The notes beneath the pieces are model-generated. The model worked only from the letters and a program-made list of their open reading frames with translations, was not told the DNA's origin and did no database searches. From positions 3,424,501 to 3,488,500 of the forward strand of contig NC_092520.1 of the NCBI RefSeq assembly GCF_037038585.1: 64,000 nucleotides of DNA, given 5' to 3'. Positions 13,201 through 23,033 of the stretch are shown here, piece by piece; position 1 is the first letter of the stretch; each line of letters starts with the position of its first letter. This DNA is from Patagioenas fasciata (lineage: Eukaryota; Chordata; Aves; Columbiformes; Columbidae). Both the position numbers and the translations under genes were made by a program.

Positions 13201-16200
13201 ACTTGCTGGAGAGGGGCCAGAGGAGCCACAGAAATGATCTGAGGCTGGAACAGCTCTGCTGGGAGGACAGGCTGAGAGAGCTGGGGTGTTCAGCTGGAGA
13301 AGAGAAGCTCTGGGGAGACTTAGTGCGCCCTTTCGGACTTAAAAGGGGCTGATAAGAAAGATGCGGACAGACTTTTGAGCAGGGTTTGTTACAACAGGAC
13401 AAGAGGTAATGGTTTTAAACTGAAGGAGTGGAGATTTAGATTAGATATAAGGAAGAAATGTTTTACACTAGGAGTGGTGAGAGCCTGGCCCAGGTTGGCC
13501 AGAGAGGTGGTGGATGAACCATCCCTGGAGACATCCCAGGCCAGGCTGGACGGGGCTCTGAGCAACCTGAGCTGGTGAAGATGTCCCTGCTCATGGCAGG
13601 GGTGGCACTGTGGGAGCTTTGAAGGTCCCTCCCAACCCAAACTATTCTATGATTTGTAATGGGAGGTCTTGGAAAGCAAACACAGAGGGATAAGGCCACA
13701 TCTTGGCTGGGTCTTGTGTGAGGTATGCAAGCAATGGGTTCCCTTGGGAACAAGGTGTCATTGCATGTGGTAGAGGGGCTGGAACAGGGTGCTTATCATG
13801 GCTGGCAAGCAGGAAAACAGCATGTTTTCCATATGAGAGCAGATAAGTGGCTTTGCCAAGCTCGGCTCACAAACTCCTCATGCTCCAGAGTGACAAGGAC
13901 AAACCTTCTGTTTCAGCCAGTTTCCGTTTCAAGCAGCTGTGCTTCGTGCAGATGACGGATGAGGCTTGGAGCCTGAAAACTCCAGCCTTGTTCTGACAAG
14001 AGCTCTAAGAAGTGTCTGACACTGGTCCAACTAAACCATGAGTGTCTGTAGGCACCAGGCCTTGAGTTTGTCCTTCTGACCCTCTGTGCTGGTGAGAACC
14101 CCTGCAGTGCTGGTCCAGCTCTGGGTCCTCAGCACAGGACACACATGGACCTGCTGGAGAGGGGCCAGAGGAGCCCCAGGAATGATGCGAGGTTGGAACA
14201 GCTCTGCTGGGAGGACAGGCTGAGAGAGCTGGGGTGTTCAGCTGGAGAAGAGAAGCTCCAGGGAGACCTTAGTGTGGCCTTTCTGGACTTAACGGGCTTG
14301 AGAAGAAAGATGGGAACAGACTTTTGAGCAGGGCCTGTTGTGATAGGACAAGGGGTGATGGTTTTAAACAAAAGGAGTGGAGATTTAGATTAGATATAAG
14401 GAAGAAATGTTTGACACAGAGTGGTGTGAGCTTGTCCCAGATTGTCCAGAGAAGTGGTGGATGAACCATCCCTGGAGACATCCCAGGCCAGGCTGGACGG
14501 GGCTCTGAGCGACCTGAGCTGGTGAAGATGTCCCTGCTCATGGCAGGGGTGGCACTGGATGAGCTTTGTAGGTCCCTCCTACCCAAACCATTCTATGATT
14601 CCGTGATACAGCTGAGCAAGAGCTCACAGATGGAGGAATTTGTTTTCCCTCTAGCCTTTCCTGAAGACTGGTTTCCAGTTTATATTCTGGAGAGCACTGT
14701 TTGCCCTAACTGGTCAAGGGACAGCCCTCCCACTCTGGGGAGTGAAAGCCAAGTCATCTACTAATTGGGCAAGAAGGGAAAGGGGAGTTTGACTTGATGT
14801 GACACAGGCTGTGGGGTTCTACAGAGTTGCTGCAACCACAAGCATCTGCAAGTGCTTCCTGGAGCCCTACGTGACCTCAAAGCTAGTGGAAAGCATGGAG
14901 GTGGGGGCTGTAAACGTGCTCAACCCGCTGCAGTGTCTTGCCTGTATTGCAGCTGCCGTCTTAAATAACATGAGTGCTGTAGCCTGGTCTGGGGACAGTG
15001 ATAGGAATATGGGGAGGAGGGCATCAAATTTCTGGCCACGCCACTTCAGCGTGTCGCAATGGCACTTCAGCTGCCCATAGCATGATTCAACAAAACGGAC
15101 CTGCTTGCTTAATGCCAAAGCACTTCTTGGCCAAGACGGTGGAGTATGTAATGCTGATGTGACGTCTTGGAAATCTGTGTCCTTTCCTATAGGAGCTGAT
15201 ATGCAGTGACCTTTTCGTGTACAATTTGAGGGAGGGGGTGCATGGAGTGCACATGGCTGAAGGTGCAACTGGGGTTGTAGGTCCCGCCTCAGTCTGAGAG
15301 CTAATGGGGTGTTGCATTTGGCAAAACCTGGCACCATTACAGCTTGGAAAAGATTACATTTGATCCCTGCTTCTGCAGGGTGATGCAGCAGTCCTTTTGT
15401 TTGCTTACTCAGACTGATTGCATACTGTCAGGGAAAGATGTTTTGATGCTGTTCCTACTTATAACATCAAGAATCCTCTGGCATGAGTGCTACCAGGGTA
15501 TGGGTTGTGCTTTGGAGTGTCCACGCTGCACAAACAGATGAGCACATGGCTAGGAATATTGCACAATCCCAGACCAACCTGATTACTCCTCCTGGAGCAT
15601 GTCCTGCAGAAATTGGAGCATTTTGCTACGGATACCTTGAGGTGTCTTGTTGGTCATTTGGCATGTAGGTCAGAACAAGGCCTTCTGAAAGGGGTAATTT
15701 GCAGTGGTAAGCCACCATTCCACATATTTTCTCTCTTGGAGGGTGGCCAACTGGTGTATTAAGTGGTAGGACCTTTTTTCAGGTATTAAGCAAACTTGCT
15801 TCTGTTATGGGACAGTGATTTTTATTCGTGTTTCTCCTCTCATACTGGGATGGGAGCCACTAATGTGGTGAGAGAGGACCTGGAAGGAGGCGTAGCTGAA
15901 GTAACATGGCCATGAAGAACTTGGTTGGTTTGGACAAGAAGCTCGCAAGAATACTTTTGGGAGGAGTGGAGAAACAAAGGGCACAGGTTACTGCAACCCA
16001 GCCCCTATTCCTGCTTGGCTGGCAGTTGTCTTCTGTCCAAGCTCACCCTGTTTATTCTGTTCCTTCTGCTTGGGGAACTGAAATCTAAGTGGCTGCTCTT
16101 ACCACAAGCTCTGAGATCCAGAACAGCCCATATCCCCATCCCTTAACCTGTTCTTGGTGGGAAGAGACACAAAATTTGGGGACTTCTAATTTTTTTTCCT

Positions 16201-19200
16201 TTTTTTTCCTTATTACCTGAAAATATCTGTTTTCATGTGAGCTCACTCTGTTCTTTTGTAGCTGGTTAAAACTCACAATCTGCTGACCACCAGGAATTAC
16301 ATTTTTGGGTATCATCCACATGGCATCATGGGCTTGGGTGCCTTTTGCAACTTCAGCACAGAGGCCACGGGTGTCAGCCAGAAATTCCCTGGGATCCGAC
16401 CATACCTCGCTACCCTGGCTGGAAACTTCAGGATGCCCATTTTGAGGGACTACTTAATGTCTGGTGGTAAGTGTAAGAACGCTGTGTTCCTCCTACTCAT
16501 ACCCTTGTTTCTGAACTGTCTTCCCTTCTTTCAGGTGAAAACCTGTGGCAGAAACTCACATAATCATTTATTTCTGATAGCATCACAGAAAGGTTGCTTT
16601 TGTATAGTTGTCAAGAGGAATATATGAATAAATGGGATTACCATGGACTGTGGGGGCTGTTGTTCCTCTGCATTCATCCTGAACTCAAGGATACTCTTGT
16701 TCAAAGGCATAGAACTATAGAATAATTTGGTTTGGAAGGGACCTTCCCAGCTCCCCCAGTGCCACCCCTGCCATGAGCAGGGACATCTTCACCAGCTCAG
16801 GTTGCTCAGAGCCCCATCCAGCCTGGCCTGGGAAGTCTCCAGGGATGGGGCATCCACCACCTCTCTGGCCAACCTGGGCCAGGCTCTCACCACCCTCAGG
16901 GGCAACAATTTCTTCCTCACGTGTAGATAGTAAAGATATCTGACATTTGTAGTTGTGAGTGAAGAAGATAGAGACATGGGAGCGAGTTGTCCTGGTTATC
17001 ATTAGGAGGTACTGGTAGATGAAGAAGTCACACCAAATGAAAACATAAATTATTAATTAGTCTTTGAAATGTGAATACCAGGATTAGCTCTGCTCCTGGG
17101 CTCATTATCACATGAGCTGTCACACATCAGGTCTTACGGTGATGACAGATGCCCTCTTCACCCAGCCACGTTTTTAGATGCCTGCCAGGAGTAAAAAGCC
17201 TGGGGTATTAATAGAATTGTTTCGATTGGAAGAACCCCTTAAGATCATAGAGTCCAACCATAATGTAACTATAGCACTAAACTATGTCCCTAAGAACCTC
17301 GTCTGAATGTATTTTAAACCCCTCCAAGAATGGTGACTCCACAACTTCCGTGGGCAGCCTGTTCCAATGCTGTCAAGAAATTTTTCCTAATATCCGATCT
17401 GAACCTCCCGGGCACAACTTGAAGCCATTTCTTCTTGTCCTATCCCTTGCTGCTTGGGAGCAGAGGTTTGCATGGTTTCAGCTGTTCAAAGAGCCCTTTC
17501 CCTGAAAAGATGAGTCACAGGGAACAGACCACGATACAAGTTTGCTGAATGACATTGATCGTTTTGTTCTAATGGACTCCAGTATTTTAATGACAGAGAG
17601 CTTGTAGGTTGTGGCTGGGCAGAAGAAAAAGTGTTGAAGTCCTCAAGAAACTGTTCTTGGATGGCCCAATCTTCCTTTTCAGAGCAAGGATGCCTGTTGG
17701 TCAGGTAGTGATGAGGGGCTAAAGACCATGACTTGAACAATCCAGTGCCCTTTTTGCTTTTCCTGGAGCAGATTCACCAATAAATGACCTTTTTTTTTAA
17801 AAAAAAAAAGATATAGTATATTGATATAGTATATTGATATAGTATATTGATATAGTATATTGATATAGTATATTGATATAGTATATTGATATAGTATATT
17901 GATATAGTATATTGATATAGTATATTGATATAGTATATTGATATAGTATATTGATATAGTATATTGATATAGTATATTGATATAGTATATTGATATAGTA
18001 TATTGATATAGTATATTGATATAGTATATTGATATAGTATATTGGCTGAATCTGACTGGAGAGAGGACAGGAGTAGCTGTACTTGGCCTTGACTTGCTAG
18101 GTTTGACTGTTTCCAAGATTACTGCCCTAATCTGGTGAGGGAGAGGAAACTACCTGGACCCGGTGCAGAAAAGATGGTTTTTCCTGAAAGCTGGTTTCTA
18201 TCATCCTGCATCAGATAGAAAGCTGCTGTGTGAAGTGCATAATTCCCATAATTTGGGAATTCTGCAGGACAGCAGTGCATGAGAAGGTGGGATCTTCTTT
18301 CTAGTCTATCCTGTCTATCAACTTATTTCATGGGTCACTGAAGTTTCCACAGAGCATTAGCTTTTCTATATTTAAAAACAAAACCAAACAAACAAAAACT
18401 CAAACATGTTAAATCTGCTCAAGATGACTGGTGGAGAAATCATGTGGCCAGTCAGCGCTTCTTCCCTCTTTTTTTTGGAAGGAAAATGGGAGGAGACATG
18501 AGCAACATTGCTGCTGATTGGGGTGGCCTGGCCATCCTTGAGCTTTGTGGTTAAATCAGGTGGAAATTCTGCTTCCTTTTTATTTAGGACTATAGGTGTG
18601 ATCTCGTGGACAAAGTTAACTTTCTGAAAACCACTGCTGATTTTCACTTCTCCTATACTGGAACTTAAGGGTGTCACTACAAAGGCTTTAACTTCACTTG
18701 GGAAGTGCTGATGATCAATCCTTTTTTTTGGGGATTAATCACTTCAGGTGAAATCCTAACAAGTATTACCATACCAATACACACACTTAGGTGGTTTACA
18801 ACCAACTGTTGTATATCACGATGTTTTATAAGCTGCTAGAGACTAGAGCTATAGTGGGAAACCTTTAAGGCATGAGGGATGGCCAGAAAATCCTATATAC
18901 TGTGTAAATGTGCTCAAGAGCACAATTCAGCTATTGCCATTTGTCTGCATGTCTCCTTGCATTTTCTGGAGGAAGGATTTCAATGATCAGTGCTTTGAGC
19001 AGGCACAATCTCCTTCTGCTAACAAGTGTGAAATGGCTCAGAATAAATCTGTGCTGTCCCAGTAGCCAGAGCTATGTAGTCACAATGACCCTTGGTGTGG
19101 AAAATGGGAGAAGTACGAAGGCTTCTGTCTGTCCTGCGGAGCAGCAAGCACAGCCTGAGCCTTTCAAAGGAAACATAGTCAAGGAGAGTTGTAACTCTGC

Positions 19201-22200
19201 CAAAAGAAATGGGGTTTTCGTCTTCAAATCTGGCTGATTTGTCTCAAGTGAGGTCTGCTCCCCTGTGGTCTGGAGCTGCGATTGCTTGGTGACGACGATG
19301 CCCAGGGTTTCAGGATGCACACAAAAGCTTGCAGACTCGCTCTGTACAATCCCATGGGACTCATTCATCACTTAGTTCTTGGGCCAAGTGGTGGCTACCA
19401 CGAGACGTGCAGAATCAGCTTCTAAAATTAAATTGTGTAATACTGCCCTTCCTAGTGCGATGACCTTAAGTACTCAACACAGCTCAGATATGTGTGGATG
19501 GGAATGTAAATGACGGTATCTCCTTCTCCTTGCCTTATCCCAGCCAAAAATGTGAGGCATGATTAAGCTCTGACAATAACTGTAGGATAAAAGTATGAGT
19601 TTTGGGAGCAGAGAATCAAACTTTCTAGCAGTTTTTAGAGCAATAGGGTAGAAATTAAAAGACCTCTCTTTCATTAGGCTGAATTATAAGATCCCCAGAG
19701 CAAAGACTGATGTTTTAGAGCAAGGAGTGCCTTGTAAAGCTGGAGTACCGTGACTGATAGTAGAACCCTGTCCTTTCCAGTGTGGGATAGCTGGAAAGGC
19801 TTTTCCACACACTTGTCTCAGTATGGACTTACCTGAGTTTCTGTTGCATACATCTCTTCCATCCCAGGAGAGCACAGAATTGTGTTCTTGCCTTGCAAGA
19901 ACTTGATGTTATTTCAGAAAAATAAATTGATTCATAATATACCTGCCTCAGGAAGGTTTGCTTGTTTATTCTTTTTTTTTTTGCATCACAAAAGCATCGT
20001 CCCAAAGGAAGACTTATTCTACTGCTTGGTTTTGCTGAGGAACTGGTCAAATTCAGTTCCTCATCCACCAAAATAACACAACTGCTTTGCTTCCCCCGTA
20101 AAGATAAACCAGCTCCTGCTGCAAAGCTTACTTGGAAGAAGGATGGCTTAGTGATGCCAAAGGCAATTGTTTAAGCCCAGAAGAAAACCCTTGCTGAAAT
20201 CTTCCATGTTAAGGCAACTTTTTGAGACTGGTGTTGGGTGGAGTTTATGACCGAGTCTAGTGCTGTCCAGGTCTGTTCACTGCTTGTTTAGTTAAAGAGC
20301 AGGTTGTCTGACAATATACCCAACCCTTTGTGGTAACAAGGAAGGTGGACAACTCAACTTGCAATCAAGGCACAAATTCCTTGCTACAAATTTGCCTGGT
20401 GTCTTCAAGATCCTCTTGATCTTGCAGCTTGACCCTTATGTCTGTCTCTTGGATACGCAGGTATATGCCCTGTGAACCGTGACAGCATAGACTACATCTT
20501 GTCCAAGAACGGCAGCGGCAATGCCATCATCATTGTGGTCGGAGGGGCAGCGGAGTCCCTGAATTGCACCCCGGGGAAGAACTCTGTGACGCTGAAAAAC
20601 CGAAAAGGGTTCGTGAAACTGGCTCTACGGCACGGGTAAGAGGCAACCTCAATGAGTGTGATACTATTAGCATAGGAAATTTGATTATATCCCCTGAAGC
20701 AGCTGATGTTTTGGGTAGATTCTTCTTTCTGCAGTCATACTGCGTGTTGTGGGTGTCTACTTAGCATCAGACATATGTGCATGTCCTGCCTTCTGCCCCT
20801 GAGCAGAGGACAGGGGCAAAAAGAGGTCTAAGAGAGAAGGAGGCTTCCAGGGTTAAGGAGAGGCAGGTGGCAGTAACCTGTGTGGGGCATTACCTGCACA
20901 GCTAGGGATCCCATGAGTCTGAAAGAGAATGTCCATCAAAAATCAGAGATGACAATATGTGGAGGGGTTTCTACTAGATGGAGATTTGTTATTGAACTAG
21001 CCAGGCCCAAAGGAATTTCAAGGCCACCTCAGAAAGCTGAAAACAGGACCTGCTGTGGGAGTAAAACAGTTCTGCAACAACAGAGCAGCTACATGACGTA
21101 AATCAACAGACCTATCAGCAGTGAGACTCAGGTGCATGGACAGCTTGTGAACATAGGCAATATCCAATCAGCTAATGCATGCTTGGAGCGTGGACGCATG
21201 ATCAGGAAATAACTGCGTATATAAGGAGGCTTGTTTCTGTAATAAATGGCTTTGTGTGATTCACATTGAATCGGAATGCAGAGTCCTTTATTCATTCCAA
21301 CAACAATACATGGAAGCATATTCCATACCTGACTGGGTGGTGTTTGACTGGCCCATTGCCAGGATAGTTATCTTCTTTCATACCTTAAAAGTGTATCTAC
21401 CATAACACGTGAAGTCTGGCTGACTTATGTCAGTACCTTGCACTGCAAACAAAGCTCTGGGCAGTAAAATCTGCAAATGTGCAGCCTGACAGAGTACATG
21501 GCAGTGAGGGTGGTGCTGTAGACCAGGGGTGTGGGTTCCTAACATCTTGCCGTCTTTCTAGTGCGGACTTGGTTCCTGTCTACTCCTTCGGGGAGAATGA
21601 AGTGTACAAGCAGGTGATCTTTGAGGAGGGCTCCTGGGGAAGATGGGTTCAGAAGAAGTTTCAGAAGCACATTGGCTTTGCTCCATGCATCTTTCATGGC
21701 CGTGGCCTCTTCTCCTCCAACACCTGGGGGTTGTTACCTTACTCCAAGCCCATCACCACTGTTGGTAAGGACTTAGTATAAACACTCTATGTTCCTTTCT
21801 AGGTAGTAGCATATTTGAGTCTATGCCATGCCCCTACTCTAGTTGCTCTTGCAGTCTTGACTATAAAACCGCTTTTCCTTCTATATTAAACATTCCAGCA
21901 CATCTTAGAATGAGCTAGAAGAGTTTCTAGAGGCTGCACATCTCTCACCATGCTCTACTGCCAGCCAGTTTTGCCAGAGAGCTCTTTTTGGGGAAAAATA
22001 TACTGTAGCTGCTACCTTCTGTTATCTTGGTGGGCTGAAGTTGGAAGCAGCCTTTGAGTCTTCCAACTCAAAGCAACGAGGCTCTAAGGTAGAGAAAAAA
22101 GTGGGGTTTTGCTTTTTCCAGTGTGTATAGGGGAATATACAAGAGCTGCAGCTTTTATTCTTGGAGGGATTTATCACTCTTCTGTAAGCAGAAGCAAGTG

Positions 22201-22892
22201 GGACTTCCCGCTAGTGAAGCAGAGTCTCTGCAGTGCTGGCATTTGTGTAGTGGGAACTGGGGCTGTTTAGTCTGGAGGAGGCTGAGGGGAGACCATCTCG
22301 CTGTCTACAACTGCCTGAAAGGAGGTTGTAACATCGAGAGTGTTGGTCTTTTCTCCCAAGTAACAAGAAATAGGACAAGAGGAAATGGCCTCAAGTTGCG
22401 CCAGGAGAGGTTTAGATGGAATATTAGGAAAGATTTCTTCACGGAAAGGGTTTTTGGGCATTGGAACAGGCTGCGCAGGGCAGTGGTGGAGTCACCATCC
22501 CTGGACAGGTTTAAAAGGCATTTAGATTAGGTTCTTAAGGACATGGTTTAGTGCTAAAGTTAGGTTGTGGTTGGACTCAGTCCTGAGGGTCTCGTCCAGC
22601 TGAAGAGATTCTATGGTTTAGTGCCAGAGTTGGGTTAATGGTTGAACTTGATGATCTTGAGGATCTCTTCCAACCAAAATGGTTCTATGATTCTAAGAGC
22701 ATTGAACCTAACATGTGGATTTTATCTTTTTTATCAGTTGGGGAGCCCATCACCATCCCCAAAATCGATAATCCATCCCAGAAGGAAGTGGACTTCTACC
22801 ACAGCATGTATGTGGACTCCCTGGTCAAACTCTTTGACAAGTATAAGAGCAAATTTGGTCTGCCAGAGACTGAGGTCTTGGAAGTCAACTGA
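4109..22892 (+). CDS. DGAT2: DGAT2, diacylglycerol O-acyltransferase 2 (exons 2-8; exon 1 outside window)
   Basis: The enzyme joins a fatty acyl-CoA to diacylglycerol to make triacylglycerol, at the ER membrane and lipid droplets. Seven exons are read here: 4109-4228, 5264-5371, 5842-5912, 16262-16466, 20461-20635, 21562-21764 and 22738-22892. All have AG/GT borders and matching phases. Together they give 344 codons plus a split first codon and a TGA stop. Visible landmarks are a hydrophobic hairpin (exons 2-3), the YFP motif (exon 4), the HPHG motif required for activity in the DGAT2/MGAT family (exon 5), and the RNRKGF and ENEVY blocks (exons 6-7), read here as KNRKGF and ENEVY. The C-terminus ends [10 protein letters not shown] as in the human protein. 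The first exon (about 41 residues in human) was not found in 1-4108, which has no GC-rich promoter-like stretch. Identification is by recall of the human protein; no search was run. Confidence 0.97.
5264..5371 (+). CDS. DGAT2: DGAT2 exon 3
   Basis: The exon lies between ATCCAG and GTAAAT, phase 1 in and phase 1 out. It encodes the second half of the hydrophobic hairpin ([14 protein letters not shown], then [11 protein letters not shown]) and the conserved DWNTPKK segment. In the DGAT2 family this region anchors the protein in the ER membrane. Confidence 0.96.
5842..5912 (+). CDS. DGAT2: DGAT2 exon 4
   Basis: A 71-nt exon between TCTTCAG and GTAAGT. It reads [16 protein letters not shown] followed by FRDYFPIR and holds the YFP motif of the DGAT2 family. 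It ends in phase 0. The final Arg stands where the human protein has Gln. Confidence 0.94.
7423..7567 (-). mobile_element. CR1 LINE fragment
   Basis: It begins with the reverse complement of the CR1 tail ('aatcataaaatcataggat') and contains 'cctgggccaggctctcacca'. Only about 145 bp remain. It lies in DGAT2 intron 4. Confidence 0.85.
8900..8956 (+). mobile_element. CR1 3'-terminal remnant
   Basis: About 55 bp matching only the CR1 end ('ggactcaatccttgtgtgtc', then 'cttccaactcaggacattct'). A heavily truncated or decayed copy. Confidence 0.65.
11602..12444 (-). pseudogene. CR1 reverse transcriptase fragment (280 codons)
   Basis: An open stretch inside the CR1 copy that matches the non-LTR reverse transcriptase fold. 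It has KSMGPDG (finger region), [23 protein letters not shown] (motif A with catalytic Asp) and [11 protein letters not shown] (motif B). It stops right after the NNLDEGIE segment, before motif C. The ADD sequence of motif C is visible just past the stop but in a different frame. It is a disabled fossil in a DGAT2 intron, not a host gene. Confidence 0.9.
12479..13190 (-). pseudogene. CR1 endonuclease C-terminal fragment and linker
   Basis: The frame encodes [12 protein letters not shown] and SDHEMVEF, the C-terminal signature of the endonuclease/exonuclease/phosphatase domain of CR1 ORF2. A basic linker ([29 protein letters not shown]) follows, ending at a stop. The N-terminal part of the endonuclease is missing because the element is 5'-truncated. 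The open frame runs on into a neighbouring oppositely oriented CR1 up to 13402, but that part is meaningless antisense sequence. Confidence 0.9.
13203..13655 (+). mobile_element. CR1 LINE 3' fragment, head-to-head with the 10.7-13.2 kb copy
   Basis: It begins 'cttgctggagaggggccaga' and ends 'caaactattctatgattt'. It lies about 3-10 bp from the truncated 5' end of the oppositely oriented long CR1, giving a head-to-head arrangement in DGAT2 intron 4. Confidence 0.92.
14100..14605 (+). mobile_element. CR1 LINE 3' fragment
   Basis: It starts with the 'ctgcagtgctggtccagctc' block and ends 'accattctatgattccgtga'. It belongs to the same subfamily as the copy at 13203 and lies in DGAT2 intron 4. Confidence 0.92.
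16262..16466 (+). CDS. DGAT2: DGAT2 exon 5 (HPHG catalytic motif)
   Basis: A 205-nt exon after an intron of about 10.3 kb, between TTTTGTAG and GTAAGT. It encodes [21 protein letters not shown], then [15 protein letters not shown] and [19 protein letters not shown] is the signature of the DGAT2/MGAT acyltransferases and is needed for activity. The length is not a multiple of three, so skipping this exon would shift the frame. Confidence 0.97.
16709..16927 (-). mobile_element. CR1 LINE fragment
   Basis: Reverse-oriented CR1 3' end ('agaactatagaataatttgg' onward to 'ggcaacaatttcttcctcac'). It starts about 240 nt after exon 5 and is inverted relative to the copies at 13203 and 14100. Confidence 0.92.
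17208..17470 (-). mobile_element. CR1 LINE fragment, diverged subfamily
   Basis: Reverse-oriented copy of a different CR1 subfamily ('gattggaagaaccccttaag', 'tgggcagcctgttccaatgc', 'cttgaagccatttcttcttg'). It is more diverged than the neighbouring copy. Confidence 0.85.
17810..18043. repeat. Tandem array, 18 x 13 bp (gatatagtatatt)
   Basis: The 13-bp unit gatatagtatatt repeats for 234 bp, exactly 18 units with no interruption that I could see. It directly follows a T9/A11 run (17790-17809). Composition is about 85 percent A+T. It lies in DGAT2 intron 5. Because 13 is not divisible by three, a long reverse-strand frame ([14 protein letters not shown] period) stays open through it; this is an artefact. 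Confidence 0.98.
20461..20635 (+). CDS. DGAT2: DGAT2 exon 6
   Basis: The exon lies between ATACGCAG and GTAAGA, phase 1 in and phase 2 out. It encodes [20 protein letters not shown], then [13 protein letters not shown] and the conserved [13 protein letters not shown]. The stretch after AESL reads NCTPGKNSV where human has SSMPGKNAV, so it gains an Asn-Cys-Thr tripeptide. Confidence 0.97.
20952..20957. repeat. LTR target-site duplication, left copy
   Basis: ACAATA directly before the TG of the LTR; identical to 21303-21308. Confidence 0.85.
20958..21302 (+). mobile_element. Solo LTR of an endogenous retrovirus (345 bp)
   Basis: It begins TGTGGAGG and ends TTCCAACA, so it has TG...CA termini. 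It is flanked by a perfect 6-bp direct repeat ACAATA (20952-20957 and 21303-21308). Inside are a CCAAT box (21164-21168), a TATA box TATATAAGG (from 21218) and an AATAAA (21241-21246), in the order expected for U3 and R. A 6-bp duplication fits alpha- or betaretrovirus-like (class II) elements. No internal viral genes remain, so it is a solo LTR from recombination between the two LTRs. Orientation is the same as DGAT2. The family name cannot be given without a search. Confidence 0.85.
21303..21308. repeat. LTR target-site duplication, right copy
   Basis: ACAATA directly after the CA of the LTR; identical to 20952-20957. Confidence 0.85.
21562..21764 (+). CDS. DGAT2: DGAT2 exon 7
   Basis: The exon lies between TTTCTAG and GTAAGG. 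It reads [20 protein letters not shown], then [19 protein letters not shown] and [20 protein letters not shown]. This is the highly conserved C-terminal half of the catalytic fold. It starts on the third base of a Gly codon and ends in phase 1. Confidence 0.97.
22251..22697 (+). mobile_element. CR1 LINE fragment ending about 40 nt before DGAT2 exon 8
   Basis: A CR1 body ('ggctgtttagtctggaggag' onward) ends at 'agagattctatg' near 22617. A second CR1-like end then follows ('gatcttgaggatctcttcca' to 'ggttctatgattctaag'). This is either a duplicated 3' end or two copies. Only about 40 nt, including the pyrimidine tract, separate it from the exon 8 acceptor. Confidence 0.88.
22738..22892 (+). CDS. 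DGAT2: DGAT2 exon 8, C-terminus and stop
   Basis: The exon begins after TTTTTTATCAG and ends with TGA at 22890-22892. It encodes [20 protein letters not shown], then a helix around [20 protein letters not shown] and the terminal EVN. The acceptor lies only about 40 nt downstream of the end of a CR1 insertion. Confidence 0.97.
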
Positions 22893-23033
22893 AGGGAACT
22901 GGTGCAGCAGCATCATCTTCTCTCAGAATCAACACATTTTCTCCAGGAGTCCACACTGTCATCGTGTACTTGAAAGCATGTGTGGGTGTCTGTGTCTTTC
23001 AAAGAAAGTGTTTAAAGTATTGTTAGACCATTT

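Larger units (their letters stand above)
5913..16261 (+). other. DGAT2: DGAT2 intron 4 (about 10.3 kb)
   Basis: The largest DGAT2 intron in the window. It holds CR1 pieces at about 7423, 8900, 10723-13200, 13203 and 14100, described separately. Between them (5913-7420, 7570-8900, 8960-10720, 14610-16260) I see no exon, RNA gene or other repeat. The smaller introns 2 (4229-5263) and 3 (5372-5841) likewise show nothing recognisable. Confidence 0.7.
16467..20460 (+). other. DGAT2: DGAT2 intron 5 (about 4 kb)
   Basis: It contains two antisense CR1 fragments (about 16709-16927 and 17208-17470) and the 13-bp tandem array at 17810-18043. From 18050 to 20460 I see no exon, RNA gene or recognisable repeat. 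Confidence 0.75.
20636..21561 (+). other. DGAT2: DGAT2 intron 6, carrying a solo LTR
   Basis: A 926-nt intron whose central 345 nt are a solo LTR. The flanks (20636-20951, 21309-21561) show nothing else recognisable. Confidence 0.8.

Noticed and set aside
17679-18116. Reverse-strand 145-codon frame rich in Tyr and Ile
   Set aside because: It is only the translation of the 13-bp tandem array; the period has no stop in that frame.
20880-20957. TGTGGGGC at about 20880 as an alternative LTR left end
   Set aside because: No matching flanking duplication with the right end, whereas the TG at 20958 has a perfect 6-bp match.
22123-22530. 135-codon forward frame upstream of DGAT2 exon 8
   Set aside because: It is mostly CR1 body inside DGAT2 intron 7.
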